From Thiogranum sp963752745 (GTDB lineage Bacteria > Pseudomonadota > Gammaproteobacteria > DSM-19610), in the NCBI GenBank assembly GCA_963752745.1, contig CAVWAK010000047.1:42507-106506 (forward strand): a stretch of 64,000 bases of DNA. Direction: 5' to 3'. Positions 1 to 8,842 of the stretch are shown here, in pieces; the first letter of the stretch is position 1, and the number at the start of each line of letters is the position of its first letter. A program made the position numbers and the translations under genes. The notes below the pieces were generated by a model. That model saw nothing but the letters and a program-made list of their open reading frames with translations. It was not told where the DNA came from and did no database searches.

Positions 1-156
1 TGATTCGCAAATCATAAAACCCTGATGTACTAAACTATAGGGTTTTCCACAATAGTCTGTCACGCCATGCTTCTGTAAATTCAGCTTCACTGCCAAGAAT
101 GAAAATAACGTTCTGGCTGAAATAATAACCAAGAAAATTGTGGAGGATAGGAGAGA

Positions 157-1051
157 ATGTTAATGAGGACGTCGTGTCTTTCTATGGCGCTGTGTGCGAT
201 TTTTAGCGGAAGCGCATCGGCTATAACGTACAGCAATGACCCAGTGGAAACACCCTTCGATATAACGCTGGATACTGGCAGTAACAGCTGGTCTGGTTCA
301 GCACCGACACTCCAGTCGACTGATGAATCCGTTACAGTCAACCACGCCAATAGTTCATCATCAACCTCCATCGTGGTTGATGAAACACCCGCTCAGGTTG
401 GAGTGCCCGGCGCAGTCGATGTCTATCAGGTCACAATACAACGACTTCTACGCACGACCATACCTATAACGATCAAACGGCTCAGATATCTTATAATGCC
501 AGCCTGACGGACCTGCAACAGACACCTCAGGAATATGTCTTTAGTGGCACAATCGAGAAACAGGCTGGGCGAGACGCTGTACAGCAATACTGGATGGCTG
601 AATTTCAATATGGGAATGGGGGTGACTTTCCCTAGCAACCCGGGCGGAATCGACGGCATGCTGACTTTTGAGTTTGGCAGTGATCCTGAGGCCTGGGCAT
701 TCTCTTACAGCAACGGAGTTTTCCGGTCTGGCTGACAGCATCTTTCTTTCAGATGGCGAGTATCTCGACCTGACAAGTCTGATTTATTTCAATGCGACCT
801 ACAGCGTCACCGGCGTCAATGGTGCACACTTTAATCTGGATTCCATTTCGCTCGGTGTCAACGCGCACTCAGGGAGCGATTTCACTTTCAACCAAACCGC
901 ACCGGTAACCGAGGAAACCAGTCGAATTCTGTTATCACATACCGAGATTCCGGAGCTACAGCCATCGCCGGTACCGGTACCTGCTGCTATTTGGCTCTTC
1001 GGTTCTGGTCTGCTGGGTCTAATCGGTATATCAAGGCGCAAGAGAAGCTAA
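157..1051 (+). CDS. PEP-CTERM sorting-domain protein, interrupted by frameshifts
   Basis: This is a secreted protein predicted to be processed by an exosortase-type system. It starts at an ATG just after an AGGAGA-like site, has an N-terminal signal peptide (about 22 residues ending ASA), a Ser/Thr/Asn-rich body, and a C-terminal tail with VPVPAAIWLFGSG followed by a hydrophobic stretch and an RRKRS end, the PEP-CTERM pattern. The body is readable only by changing frame three times: frame 1 to about 430, frame 3 from about 453 to 632, frame 1 to about 735, then frame 2 to the stop. A G-run at 616-621 sits at one switch. Corrected length is near 297 residues. Either the gene is decaying or the assembly has indel errors; other broken genes nearby favour errors. 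The body function is unknown and no exosortase is in the window. Confidence 0.6.
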
Positions 1052-1070
1052 ACGATCAAAAGTTTGTCAT

Positions 1071-1096
1071 AAAGCGGCGACTTCGGTCGCCGTTTT
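1071..1096 (+). terminator. Rho-independent terminator after the PEP-CTERM gene
   Basis: A GC-rich 7-bp stem (CGGCGAC / GTCGCCG) with a TTCG tetraloop is followed by TTTT, about 20 bases after the stop codon. This is a classic intrinsic terminator and supports the plus-strand gene ending at 1051. Confidence 0.8.
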
Positions 1097-1276
1097 ACGT
1101 TGCGCTGTAGGTCTCCTTTTGGCCGATAGTCGCCAATCAGGAACCTTACATCAGCAGGGTTTCTATAGCCCGGGAACGGCAACTTTTTAGCTGGTCTCGG
1201 ACATTCACCGGGTAAGGTGGCTTACCGGGTCATCCAGTAAACTTTGCTTCAGCCATAATTGACAGGAACTCCGAGC

Positions 1277-1657
1277 ATGCAAAAGTACTCGGAAATCAAA
1301 CGTTTTGTTCAGGAAACACTTGGATGTTCATGTCCGGAAGAAGTGTTTAATAAAATTGACTACCAAAAAGAAAGCGATGGCATTTCGGGAAGAAAGGTCA
1401 ATGTCGGTGACCGTTTGTTAATCTACATTATCACCATGGATGAAAAATCCAACATTCAAGGGGTGATCAACTCGGCGCTGGAGCGGGGCGTCGTGGAGCG
1501 TGATAACAAAGGGTTTAATCGATTCCGGCTGGTGCTTGTGGCTTCACACCCGGATGTACTGCGCAGCTCGGCTGAACTCACCTTCGAAAGTTCCGGATTT
1601 GCAGATGAAAAGACACACCTTCATGTTGTGAACGAAAGTGATGTGGAGGGTTTCTGA
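1277..1657 (+). CDS. conserved small protein of unknown function (LGCxCPEEVF type)
   Basis: A 126-residue soluble protein. ATG 1277 is preferred over the upstream TTG at 1259 because AGGAA lies 7-11 bases before it. The N-terminal part has an LGCSCPEEVF motif with two cysteines separated by one residue, which could bind metal or be redox-active. The rest is mixed alpha/beta with no membrane segment or signal peptide. I have a loose memory of similar short proteins in sulfur and anaerobic bacteria but cannot name a function. It stands alone between a terminated PEP-CTERM gene and a tRNA-derived repeat, with no obvious operon partner. Confidence 0.6.
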   Translation: MQKYSEIKRFVQETLGCSCPEEVFNKIDYQKESDGISGRKVNVGDRLLIYIITMDEKSNIQGVINSALERGVVERDNKGFNRFRLVLVASHPDVLRSSAELTFESSGFADEKTHLHVVNESDVEGF

Positions 1658-1756
1658 TTCCACAGATTCATGATGTGGCGACCCCGCCGGGACCACAACC
1701 CGATGTGGACGGCCCTCGGAATTCGCCGTGATCGAGTCCCTTGGCCGGGCATAAAT

Positions 1757-1873
1757 ATCCCTTGGTCCGAATGCCATAACGCCAGGATTTCTATGAGTTT
1801 GGCGGGCCCGCCAGGACTCGAACCTATTAACGTCGGATGAGGGACACTGCTCTGCCCCCCCTGAGTCGTTCCT
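1757..1873 (-). repeat. tRNA-derived repeat copy A with a decayed tRNA remnant
   Basis: Positions 1757-1825 match copies B and C: CCCTTGG, a spacer with TTTCTATGAGTTTGG, then the acceptor/T-arm sequence of the CAU tRNA at 3085-3161 in the same orientation. Beyond 1825 the similarity decays, though short pieces of the anticodon and D arms (CTGCTCT, CTGAG) remain recognisable to about 1873. It cannot fold as a tRNA. This is the outer boundary of the hemG segment. The rest of the 327-base gap 1658-1984 holds nothing else I recognise. Confidence 0.6.
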
Positions 1874-1984
1874 ACCTGAGTTGGACGGCCTTTGGTATTC
1901 TGCGCGCACGTTCTCTTGGTGGTAAATACAAGGGGAATGTCAGTTAATTTGGCGTCAGATGGTCTGGGCTAACACAGTTCACCA

Positions 1985-2512
1985 TTACATGTTGCTGACA
2001 AGCAGACCAAATGCCTCAACCTGTCCCCAATCAGTGAATTCAACAACAGTTTCCGGATCGGTAGGACCTCTTGTTATCCACATAATTAGCCGGATTATCT
2101 GTCGGTCCAGAAAGCGGTACTTCTTGTAATCAATTTTACCTGCGAAGACAGCCAGTTCCTTCGGTTGCCAGGAGATCTGTTTTAGAAATTTCCTTAAATA
2201 GGGATTTGTTTCCGGTTGATTCTTTTCCGGCTTGCGTGCGACAACGTTGACTGAGAAAAAGGCATTCGGTTTGCTGTCCAGAAGTTGCTCGTTTCTTTTT
2301 ATGAAATCATAAACTTTCTTGTGATGCTTTCCGTAGCGGATGCTCGCGCCGAGGATTATCTTGTCGAACGATTCCAGGTCCACATTTGATTCATCATCAA
2401 TAGAAATCAAAGTTATCTGGTGGTCCAGCTGCTCAACCACCTGACACAGTCTCCGACAGATTTTTCGTGTATGGCCATCAGTAGTTGAATAGATGATCAG
2501 AATTCTAGACAT
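1985..2512 (-). CDS. hemG: menaquinone-dependent protoporphyrinogen IX dehydrogenase HemG
   Basis: HemG is a flavodoxin-like FMN enzyme that oxidises protoporphyrinogen IX to protoporphyrin IX, the penultimate step of heme synthesis, passing electrons to the quinone pool at the inner membrane. The 175-residue product has the N-terminal flavodoxin FMN loop (IYSTTDGHTRKI, residues 7-18), the GASIRYGKHH segment near residues 54-63, SVNVVARKPEKN near 86-97 and a C-terminal TDWGQVEAF block, all matching E. coli HemG (181 residues) along its length. No signal peptide. It is a single-gene unit flanked on both sides by tRNA-derived repeats, so it may have arrived as a small islet. Heme supply fits the cytochrome c and heme A genes elsewhere in the window. 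Confidence 0.92.
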   Translation of the reverse strand: MSRILIIYSTTDGHTRKICRRLCQVVEQLDHQITLISIDDESNVDLESFDKIILGASIRYGKHHKKVYDFIKRNEQLLDSKPNAFFSVNVVARKPEKNQPETNPYLRKFLKQISWQPKELAVFAGKIDYKKYRFLDRQIIRLIMWITRGPTDPETVVEFTDWGQVEAFGLLVSNM

Positions 2513-2592
2513 GGTTCATATTGCCATCATATGTTGTGATTTCTACAGTCGGCCATCTACATTGTGGCTGCTCATGCCTCCCATTATGCCCC

Positions 2593-2692
2593 ACACCAAG
2601 GGGCTATGGATCCCTTGGTCTCGGCGTTATAATTATAAGGATTTTATGCAGTTGGTGGGCCCGCAGGACTCGAACCTGGGACCAAGGGATCA
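2593..2692 (-). repeat. tRNA-derived repeat copy B
   Basis: This copy carries the ACCAAGGG...CCCTTGGT hairpin, the spacer, and about 40 bases identical or nearly identical to the 3' half of the CAU tRNA at 3085-3161 (T-arm, variable loop, anticodon-stem side), with one base missing in the acceptor stem. It then diverges at 2693. It sits between hemG and the 62-residue membrane protein and looks like an attachment-site-type duplication or the relic of a tandem tRNA. Confidence 0.65.
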
Positions 2693-2773
2693 TTTACAGA
2701 AATGAGCGGCCGAAGTTGAATAAGTATACTGTCTACATATTCCGTAACGGACAATCCCAGAGGGCTAACCAGA

Positions 2774-2962
2774 ATGATCTTCGCTATTATCGGTGTAACC
2801 ATTCTGGTGATTTCTATTATTGGGGGTTTGCTACTGGCCAGTCGCAATGCATCAGATCAGCAACGACAGACGAAAATACTGCTTTTCGCTCTGTATTTCT
2901 GGGTATTGGCTTTTGCGCAGTTGATTATTTTTGCTATTGGGTATTCGGTGATGGCTATCTGA
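2774..2962 (+). CDS. small two-helix membrane protein, unknown function
   Basis: A 62-residue protein made of two predicted transmembrane helices (about residues 2-22 and 38-60) joined by a polar loop with NASDQQRQTK. No known family recognised. The start has only a weak ribosome binding site. It lies alone between tRNA-repeat copies B and C. The hydrophobic pattern is protein-like, but at this length the call rests on composition only. Confidence 0.4.
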   Translation: MIFAIIGVTILVISIIGGLLLASRNASDQQRQTKILLFALYFWVLAFAQLIIFAIGYSVMAI

Positions 2963-3027
2963 CGACTAACTCATCCCACAGTTGGTCAGTCGATTCGTGA
3001 CTGCTTAGGCCTCTGCCATGTGATGCA

Positions 3028-3084
3028 CCAAGGGACTATGATCCCTTGGTCTCTATGTTATAACGCCAAGAATTTCTATGAGTT
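3028..3084 (-). repeat. tRNA-derived repeat copy C, hairpin next to the intact tRNA
   Basis: Immediately 3' of the intact tRNA (in its own direction) lies the same spacer found in copies A and B and a 9-bp hairpin ACCAAGGGA / TCCCTTGGT with a 6-base loop. The stem sequence also occurs inside the tRNA anticodon arm. The hairpin could terminate the tRNA transcript, but it lacks a clear U-run. Confidence 0.5.
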
Positions 3085-3161
<77 letters not shown>

Positions 3162-3226
3162 TTGACTGGTGGGGGAGTGTACCTGCCGATCGCGGGGGCG
3201 TCACCTGTTGATGACGCCCCGCTGGA

Positions 3227-5077
3227 TCAGGAATCGATTTCCAGGAAACTGCGCAGCTGTTCCGAGCGGCTCGGATGACGCAGTTTACGCAGTGCCTTGG
3301 CTTCAATCTGGCGAATACGCTCACGTGTAACGTCGAACTGTTTGCCGACTTCTTCCAGGGTGTGGTCCGTATTCATATCGATACCAAAGCGCATGCGCAA
3401 TACCTTGGCTTCGCGAGGTGTGAGGCCACAGAGTACGCCTTGAGTAGCCTCTTTCAGGCCGGCGCCGGAAGCAGAGTCAACCGGTGAGTCAATGCTGGTG
3501 TCCTCGATGAAATCGCCCAGGTGCGAGTCTTCGTCATCACCGATCGGGGTTTCCATGGAGATGGGTTCCTTGGCGATCTTGAGCACCTTGCGAACCTTGT
3601 CTTCCGGCATGTCCATGCGTTCGGCAAGTTCTTCAGGCAGCGGTTCGCGGCCCATTTCCTGCAGCATTTGCCGGGAGATGCGGTTCAGCTTGTTGATGGT
3701 CTCGATCATATGCACCGGAATACGGATGGTGCGTGCCTGGTCGGCAATTGAGCGTGTAATCGCCTGACGGATCCACCAGGTGGCGTAAGTCGAGAACTTG
3801 TAACCACGGCGGTATTCAAACTTGTCCACCGCCTTCATCAGGCCGATATTGCCTTCCTGGATCAGGTCGAGGAACTGCAGGCCACGGTTGGTGTATTTCT
3901 TGGCAATGGATATAACCAGGCGCAGGTTGGCTTCCACCATTTCTTTCTTGGCGCGGCGTGCCTTGGCCTCACCGATGGACATGCGGCGATTGATGTCCTT
4001 GATCTGGCTGATGGTCAGGCTGGTATCTTTCTGGATATTTACCAGCTTGTTCTGGGCGCGCAGTATCTCTTCCTTGTGATGTTCCAGCACTGGCGAATAC
4101 TTGTGCCCACCCTTGATCTGGTTGTCCAGCCAGTTAAGGTCAGTTTCATTATCCGGGAAGGAAGTGATGAAGTCTTTTCTCGGCATCAGCGCGTCGTGTA
4201 CGCAGATGCCCATAATCACGCGCTCGTGGGTGCGGATACGCGCCACAGTTTTACGCAGACTATCGGTCAGGGTTTCCACCATGCGTGGTGCCAGTTTCAG
4301 GCATTTCAGGTGTTCGACCATCTGCACAACAGCTTTCTCAATACGAGAGTCGTTGCGGGTCTTGGCATTGAGTGCGGTAATCAGCTTGTCATGCCGCTTA
4401 CGCAGTTCGGCGAAGAATTCGCGTGTTTCTTCCGGATCAGGGCCGGTGTCTACAGGTGCGGCCTCTTCTTCATCGTCGTCTTTATCTTTATCTTTGCCAG
4501 CATCATTGCCTTTGCTGGCGTCGTTCGCGGCAGCAGGTGACGGAATCGGCTCGTCAACAGCGTTCGGATCAATGAAGCCGGTAAACAAATCGGTCAGGCG
4601 TGATTCACCTGCCTCGACCTTGGCGTACTCATCAAGCAGTCGTTTTGACGTTGCCGGGTAGCTGGAAAGCGCCTGGTAGACCTGGCCCAGCCCATCTTCG
4701 ATGCGTTTGGCAATCTCAATTTCGCCTTCACGGGTGAGCAGCTCAACCGTGCCCATTTCCCGCATGTACATACGTACCGGGTCGGTGGTGCGACCAAACT
4801 CGCTGTCGACCGTTGCCAGGGCTGCGGCAGCTTCTTCGGCAGCGTCTTCGTCAGCTGGAGAAGATTCGTTGGACATGATCAGCGTGTCGGCGTCAGGTGC
4901 GGTTTCGTGCACCTGGATACCCATGTCGTTGATCATGCCGATAATGTCTTCGATCTGCTCCGGATCGACGATGTCATCCGGCAGATGGTCATTAACCTCG
5001 GCATAGGTAAGGAAGCCCTGCTCTTTACCTTTGGCGATCAGCAGTTTGAGTTGCGATTGTTGGTTCTGGTTCATCAC
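3227..5077 (-). CDS. rpoD: RNA polymerase primary sigma factor 70
   Basis: The housekeeping sigma factor directs RNA polymerase to -35/-10 promoters. The 616-residue product is the usual length for gammaproteobacterial RpoD (E. coli 613). Region 1.1 covers the first 70 or so residues, an acidic Asp/Glu/Lys linker lies at about 195-206 in the non-conserved region, region 2 has YATWWIRQAI at 431-440, region 3 follows, and region 4 ends with a helix-turn-helix VTRERIRQIEAKALRKLR at 583-600. It is the last gene of the rpsU-yqeY-dnaG-rpoD string, 95 bases after dnaG, so an internal promoter is likely in that gap. Confidence 0.98.
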   Translation of the reverse strand: MMNQNQQSQLKLLIAKGKEQGFLTYAEVNDHLPDDIVDPEQIEDIIGMINDMGIQVHETAPDADTLIMSNESSPADEDAAEEAAAALATVDSEFGRTTDPVRMYMREMGTVELLTREGEIEIAKRIEDGLGQVYQALSSYPATSKRLLDEYAKVEAGESRLTDLFTGFIDPNAVDEPIPSPAAANDASKGNDAGKDKDKDDDEEEAAPVDTGPDPEETREFFAELRKRHDKLITALNAKTRNDSRIEKAVVQMVEHLKCLKLAPRMVETLTDSLRKTVARIRTHERVIMGICVHDALMPRKDFITSFPDNETDLNWLDNQIKGGHKYSPVLEHHKEEILRAQNKLVNIQKDTSLTISQIKDINRRMSIGEAKARRAKKEMVEANLRLVISIAKKYTNRGLQFLDLIQEGNIGLMKAVDKFEYRRGYKFSTYATWWIRQAITRSIADQARTIRIPVHMIETINKLNRISRQMLQEMGREPLPEELAERMDMPEDKVRKVLKIAKEPISMETPIGDDEDSHLGDFIEDTSIDSPVDSASGAGLKEATQGVLCGLTPREAKVLRMRFGIDMNTDHTLEEVGKQFDVTRERIRQIEAKALRKLRHPSRSEQLRSFLEIDS

Positions 5078-5172
5078 CTGAACGTGTCCCCGTAGTAGGT
5101 CCGTCGATCGTTTAAAAAAGTCAAACGACCATTGTAGTTGATAAAGGCTATATTAGCCAGTTCTGTTACATA

Positions 5173-6939
5173 TCAATCGGCAGGTTCCTGTGCCGAGTGT
5201 TGAGTCACAAGCAGTTGTTTAAGCTCGGTTTTATCTGCATCACTCAGTGTGCTGTCACGGCCCTTCAAAAGTAGCTGTGCAGTACGCTGATGGTTCCGTT
5301 GTTCCAACAGACGTTGGACAGCACCAGATAATTCCTGTTCGCAGCCATCTGCCGGTACCATCAGCGGCGTACTCGCGAGCCGGGCCAGATGGGTTTCTTC
5401 CGGCCGACCGCGCCAGTGTTCCAGTAGTCCGCCAGTGGATAGATGCGGGTTACTCGCCGTTAATTCAAGTAACTCGACCAATAGTTCAACCCCGGGCAGG
5501 TCCAGATCTGCGAAGCCGTAGGGCGGCGCAATGAGCGCGCCCAGGGCTGGTTGCTCCAGCAGCAATCTGATGGCGCTGCGCACCGGGCTGCGACTGAGAT
5601 CCCGGCGTGGCTGGTGGGCTGTCGGTGGGTCGGGTTCGGTGGCCTCGCCGAGCACACGTCGTTGCAGCTGTGGAAGCTTCAGACCGCTGTATTCCGATAA
5701 TTGTTCCAGCATCAGGTCACGAAATACAGAGTCCGGCAATGTCGCTAACAAGGGGCGGGCAAGTTCCACCAGGCGGGCTCGTCCATCCACACTGGTAGTA
5801 TCGACTTGCCGGCCCAGTGATTCATAAAAAAACTTTGAAAGTGGGACTGATTCGACAGTTTCTTGCCGAAAAGATTCTGCGCCGATACGGCGCACCAGGG
5901 AATCCGGGTCTTCACCTTCAGGCAGGAACAGGAAGCGTGCCTCGCGGCCATCACGCAGCACCGGCAGTGCATTCTCCAGTGCCCGCCAGGCAGCGCGGCG
6001 TCCGGCGGCATCGCCGTCGAAGCAGAACACGACTTCGCTGACGGTACGGTAAAGACGTTCCAGGTGCTCGGGCGTTGTAGCAGTGCCCAGCGTAGCAACC
6101 GCGTTGGTGAGGCCAAACTGTGCCAGTGCAACAACGTCCATGTAGCCTTCGACCACCAGCAGGCGCTCCAGTTTCTGGTTGGCCTTGCGGGCTTCGAACA
6201 GACCATAGAGTTCCTGCCCCTTGTGGAACACGGGGCTCTCCGGGCTGTTCATATACTTGGGTTTTTCGTCACCCAGCACCCGGCCACCAAAGCCGATACA
6301 GCGGCCGCGGCGGTCGCGAATGGGGAACATGACGCGGTCGCGAAAACGGTCATAGCGGCCGCCGTCGTCTTTTTCGACCAGCAGGCCCAGTTCAGTAGCG
6401 AGGCGCTGTGATTCCGGGTCGCCAAACTGTTTCAGCAGTGAGTCCCAGCCAGGTGGCGCATATCCCAGGCCAAATGTCTGGGCGATTTCGCCGCTGAGTC
6501 CCCGGTCCTTGAGATATGCCACTGCCTTGTCCGCCTGTGTGTGCTGGCGCAGTTGGGCGCGGTAAAAGTGATCGACGCGTTCCAGCATGGCGTAATGATC
6601 GGTTCGCTGCTGTTCCGCCTGCGGCGCCTGGCTGCCAGATTCTCGCGGAACCTCCATGCCAACTGAGCGGGCCAGTTCCTCGATGGCTTCCGGAAAAGCC
6701 AGGTTGTCGTATTCCATCAGAAAACTGATGGCGCTGCCGTGAGCGCCACAGCCGAAGCAATGGTAGAACTGCTTGCCGGGGCTGACCGTAAATGACGGTG
6801 TTTTTTCGTTATGGAAGGGGCAGCAGGCCTGGTATTCGCGGCCGGTTTTTTTCAGCTGCAGGCGCGCATCAATGAGATCAACAATATCGACCCGGTTGAG
6901 GAGTTCATCGATAAAGGATTGCGGAATACGGCCGGCCAT
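5173..6939 (-). CDS. dnaG: DNA primase
   Basis: DnaG makes RNA primers for lagging-strand synthesis with the replicative helicase. The 588-residue protein starts MAGRIP. It has the N-terminal zinc-binding domain (CCPFH at 39-43 and CFGC at 61-64), the TOPRIM core with VVEGYMDVVALAQFG and the acidic FCFDGDAAGRR motif, and a C-terminal helicase-binding region. Length and order match E. coli DnaG (581). It sits between yqeY and rpoD on the same strand in the classic macromolecular synthesis cluster. Confidence 0.98.
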   Translation of the reverse strand: MAGRIPQSFIDELLNRVDIVDLIDARLQLKKTGREYQACCPFHNEKTPSFTVSPGKQFYHCFGCGAHGSAISFLMEYDNLAFPEAIEELARSVGMEVPRESGSQAPQAEQQRTDHYAMLERVDHFYRAQLRQHTQADKAVAYLKDRGLSGEIAQTFGLGYAPPGWDSLLKQFGDPESQRLATELGLLVEKDDGGRYDRFRDRVMFPIRDRRGRCIGFGGRVLGDEKPKYMNSPESPVFHKGQELYGLFEARKANQKLERLLVVEGYMDVVALAQFGLTNAVATLGTATTPEHLERLYRTVSEVVFCFDGDAAGRRAAWRALENALPVLRDGREARFLFLPEGEDPDSLVRRIGAESFRQETVESVPLSKFFYESLGRQVDTTSVDGRARLVELARPLLATLPDSVFRDLMLEQLSEYSGLKLPQLQRRVLGEATEPDPPTAHQPRRDLSRSPVRSAIRLLLEQPALGALIAPPYGFADLDLPGVELLVELLELTASNPHLSTGGLLEHWRGRPEETHLARLASTPLMVPADGCEQELSGAVQRLLEQRNHQRTAQLLLKGRDSTLSDADKTELKQLLVTQHSAQEPAD

Positions 6940-7023
6940 GACGCAATGGTAAGAGAGGGGGGCGGGCGATTACAAAGTTTACTGGAGGGGACGCCGCGCA
7001 GATTTCCGGCTGCAGCTGAAATA

Positions 7024-7467
7024 TCAGGACAGGCGGGCTTTGATCTTGCCGCTGACAGCGCCCATATCGGCGCGACCGGCAAGTTTGGGCTTCAGTTGAC
7101 CCATGATTTTACCCATGTCCTTGATCGAGCTTGCCCCCGTGGCAGTTACGGCCGCTTCGATCATGGCATCGATTTCCGCTTCGTCCAGTTGCTCGGGCAG
7201 ATAGCTCTTCAGGAGTTCAAGCTCGAATTTTTCCTGGTCAGCGAGGTCATCGCGAGCGGCTTTTTCGTATTGTTCAATCGACTCGCGGCGTTGCTTGGCC
7301 ATCTTGTCGATTGCTGCAGTCACCTGTTCGTCGTCCAGCTCAATGCGCTCGTCTACCTCACGCTGTTTAATGGCAGCGTTAATCAGGCGAATGACAGCCA
7401 GCTGGCGCTTTTCGCCGGCGCGCATGGCTGCCTTCATATCCTGCTGGAGTTTATCCTTCAGGGACAT
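7024..7467 (-). CDS. yqeY: GatB/YqeY domain protein
   Basis: A 147-residue helical protein of the YqeY family, related to the C-terminal tRNA-binding domain of GatB, the amidotransferase subunit. Recognisable features are the start MSLKDKLQQDMKAAMRAGEK, the KREVDERIELDDEQ region, YLPEQLDEAEI near residue 110, and the C-terminal MGKIMGQLKPKLAGRADMGAVS. YqeY is commonly found between rpsU and dnaG in gammaproteobacteria, as here, 20 bases after rpsU. Its exact role is unsettled; a tRNA-linked role is inferred from the domain. Confidence 0.93.
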   Translation of the reverse strand: MSLKDKLQQDMKAAMRAGEKRQLAVIRLINAAIKQREVDERIELDDEQVTAAIDKMAKQRRESIEQYEKAARDDLADQEKFELELLKSYLPEQLDEAEIDAMIEAAVTATGASSIKDMGKIMGQLKPKLAGRADMGAVSGKIKARLS

Positions 7468-7487
7468 GGCTGAGACAACCGATGGAA

Positions 7488-7703
7488 TTAATACAGGCGG
7501 GTGCGACGGGCGTTTTCGCGAAAGACTTTCTTGGCATGGCGTTTTACCGCGGCAGCCTGTTTGCGCTTGCGTTCCTGGGTGGGTTTTTCATAAAACTCAC
7601 GGCGGCGGACTTCTGACAGAATGCCTGCCTTTTCACAGGAGCGTTTGAAGCGACGCAGGGCAACTTCGAAAGGCTCGTTTTCACGTACTTTTACTTGTGG
7701 CAA
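7488..7703 (-). CDS. rpsU: 30S ribosomal protein S21
   Basis: S21 is a small basic protein of the 30S subunit needed for initiation on natural mRNAs. The 71-residue product begins MPQVKVRENEPF, has RRFKRSCEKAG and ends in a strongly basic tail, the standard bacterial S21. It is the first gene of the rpsU-yqeY-dnaG-rpoD string and is divergent from tsaD across a 124-base gap that must hold both promoters. Confidence 0.97.
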   Translation of the reverse strand: MPQVKVRENEPFEVALRRFKRSCEKAGILSEVRRREFYEKPTQERKRKQAAAVKRHAKKVFRENARRTRLY

Positions 7704-7827
7704 ATCCGTTTCCTCATGGCTCGGAAATACGAAAGGGCGCGTATTGTAACAGTGGTATCGGCAAAGGTAAAACGCTGATTTCGGGGCGGAACTAGGCGGG
7801 CGGGAGCGCTACCGGTACCATAAGCGT

Positions 7828-8842
7828 ATGTTGGTACTCGGAATTGAATCATCCTGCGACGAAACCGGTGTGGCCCTGTTTGATACCGGAAAAGGGTCTG
7901 CGGGGGCATGCGCTGCATAGCCAGGTCCGGCTACATGCGGAATATGGTGGCGTGGTGCCGGAGCTCGCCTCACGTGACCATGTGCGCAAGGCCCTGCCGC
8001 TGTTGTCCCGGTTGTTCGAGCAGGCCGGGCTGGAACGCGGAGCCATCGACGCGGTCGCCTATACGGCCGGCCCCGGCCTCATCGGGGCGCTGATGGTGGG
8101 TGCCAGCATCGGCCGCAGCCTGGCCTGGAGTCTGGGTGTGCCGGCACTGGGCGTGCATCATATGGAGGGCCACCTGCTGGCTCCCATGCTGGAATCGCCA
8201 GCCCCGGAATTTCCTTTTGTGGCGCTGCTGGTGTCCGGTGGGCATACCATGCTGGTACAGGTGGACGGTGTCGGCCGCTACCGGATTCTGGGCGATACGC
8301 TCGATGATGCTGTCGGAGAAGCCTTCGACAAAACCGCCAAGTTACTCGGCCTTGAGTATCCCGGAGGGCCGTTGCTGGCCAAACTGGCCGAACGGGGTCG
8401 ACCGGAGCGATTCCGCTTTCCGCGCCCCATGACTGATCGCCCGGGTCTGGATTTCAGTTTTAGCGGGCTGAAAACCTTCGCCCTGACCACCAGCCGGGAT
8501 GCCGGTGACGATGATCAGACATGTGCCGATATTGCCCGTGCCTTCCAGGATGCCGTGGTCGACACCATGATGATTAAATGCCGGCGGGCACTACAGCAGA
8601 CCGGGATTAATCGCCTGGTCATAGCCGGTGGCGTAGGCGCCAATCAGGCGTTGCGCGAAGGTCTGCAGGTAATGGCTGATGAGCTGTCGGCGGAGCTGTT
8701 CTATCCCCGCCTGGAGTTTTGTACCGACAATGGCGCCATGATTGCCTACGCGGGTGCCTGTCGCCTGGCAGCAGGTCAGCAACAGGGACTGGAAATCAGT
8801 GTGCGCCCGCGCTGGTCGCTCGAAGAATTGCAGCCGCTATAG
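7828..8842 (+). CDS. tsaD: tRNA threonylcarbamoyladenosine transferase TsaD, one apparent frameshift
   Basis: TsaD with TsaB/E transfers the threonylcarbamoyl group to A37 of ANN-decoding tRNAs in the cytoplasm. The true start is ATG 7828 (MLVLGIESSCDETGVALFD), which runs into a stop near 7917; the rest of the protein continues in the next frame from about 7890 (GLRGHALHSQVRLHAEYGG). One extra base in the GGAAAAGGGT tract at about 7888-7897 explains it. After correction the protein is about 337 residues, full length. It has the metal-binding HHMEGH motif, SGGHTML and FSGLKTF. TsaD is essential in most bacteria, so a sequencing error is far more likely than a pseudogene. The neighbourhood (rpsU divergent, plsY next) is conserved in gammaproteobacteria. 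Confidence 0.93.

Noticed and set aside
2593..3050. A short CRISPR array from the repeated CCAAGGG / CCCTTGG strings
   Set aside because: The repeats are tRNA-derived, differ in spacing (hundreds of bases) and there are no spacers or cas genes.
4076..4661. Open frames on the plus strand within rpoD
   Set aside because: They overlap a certain sigma-70 gene in other frames and have no recognisable product.
7880..7900. Programmed frameshift in tsaD
   Set aside because: No slippery heptamer, stop-codon context or stimulating structure, and no known recoding in this family. Indel error is simpler.
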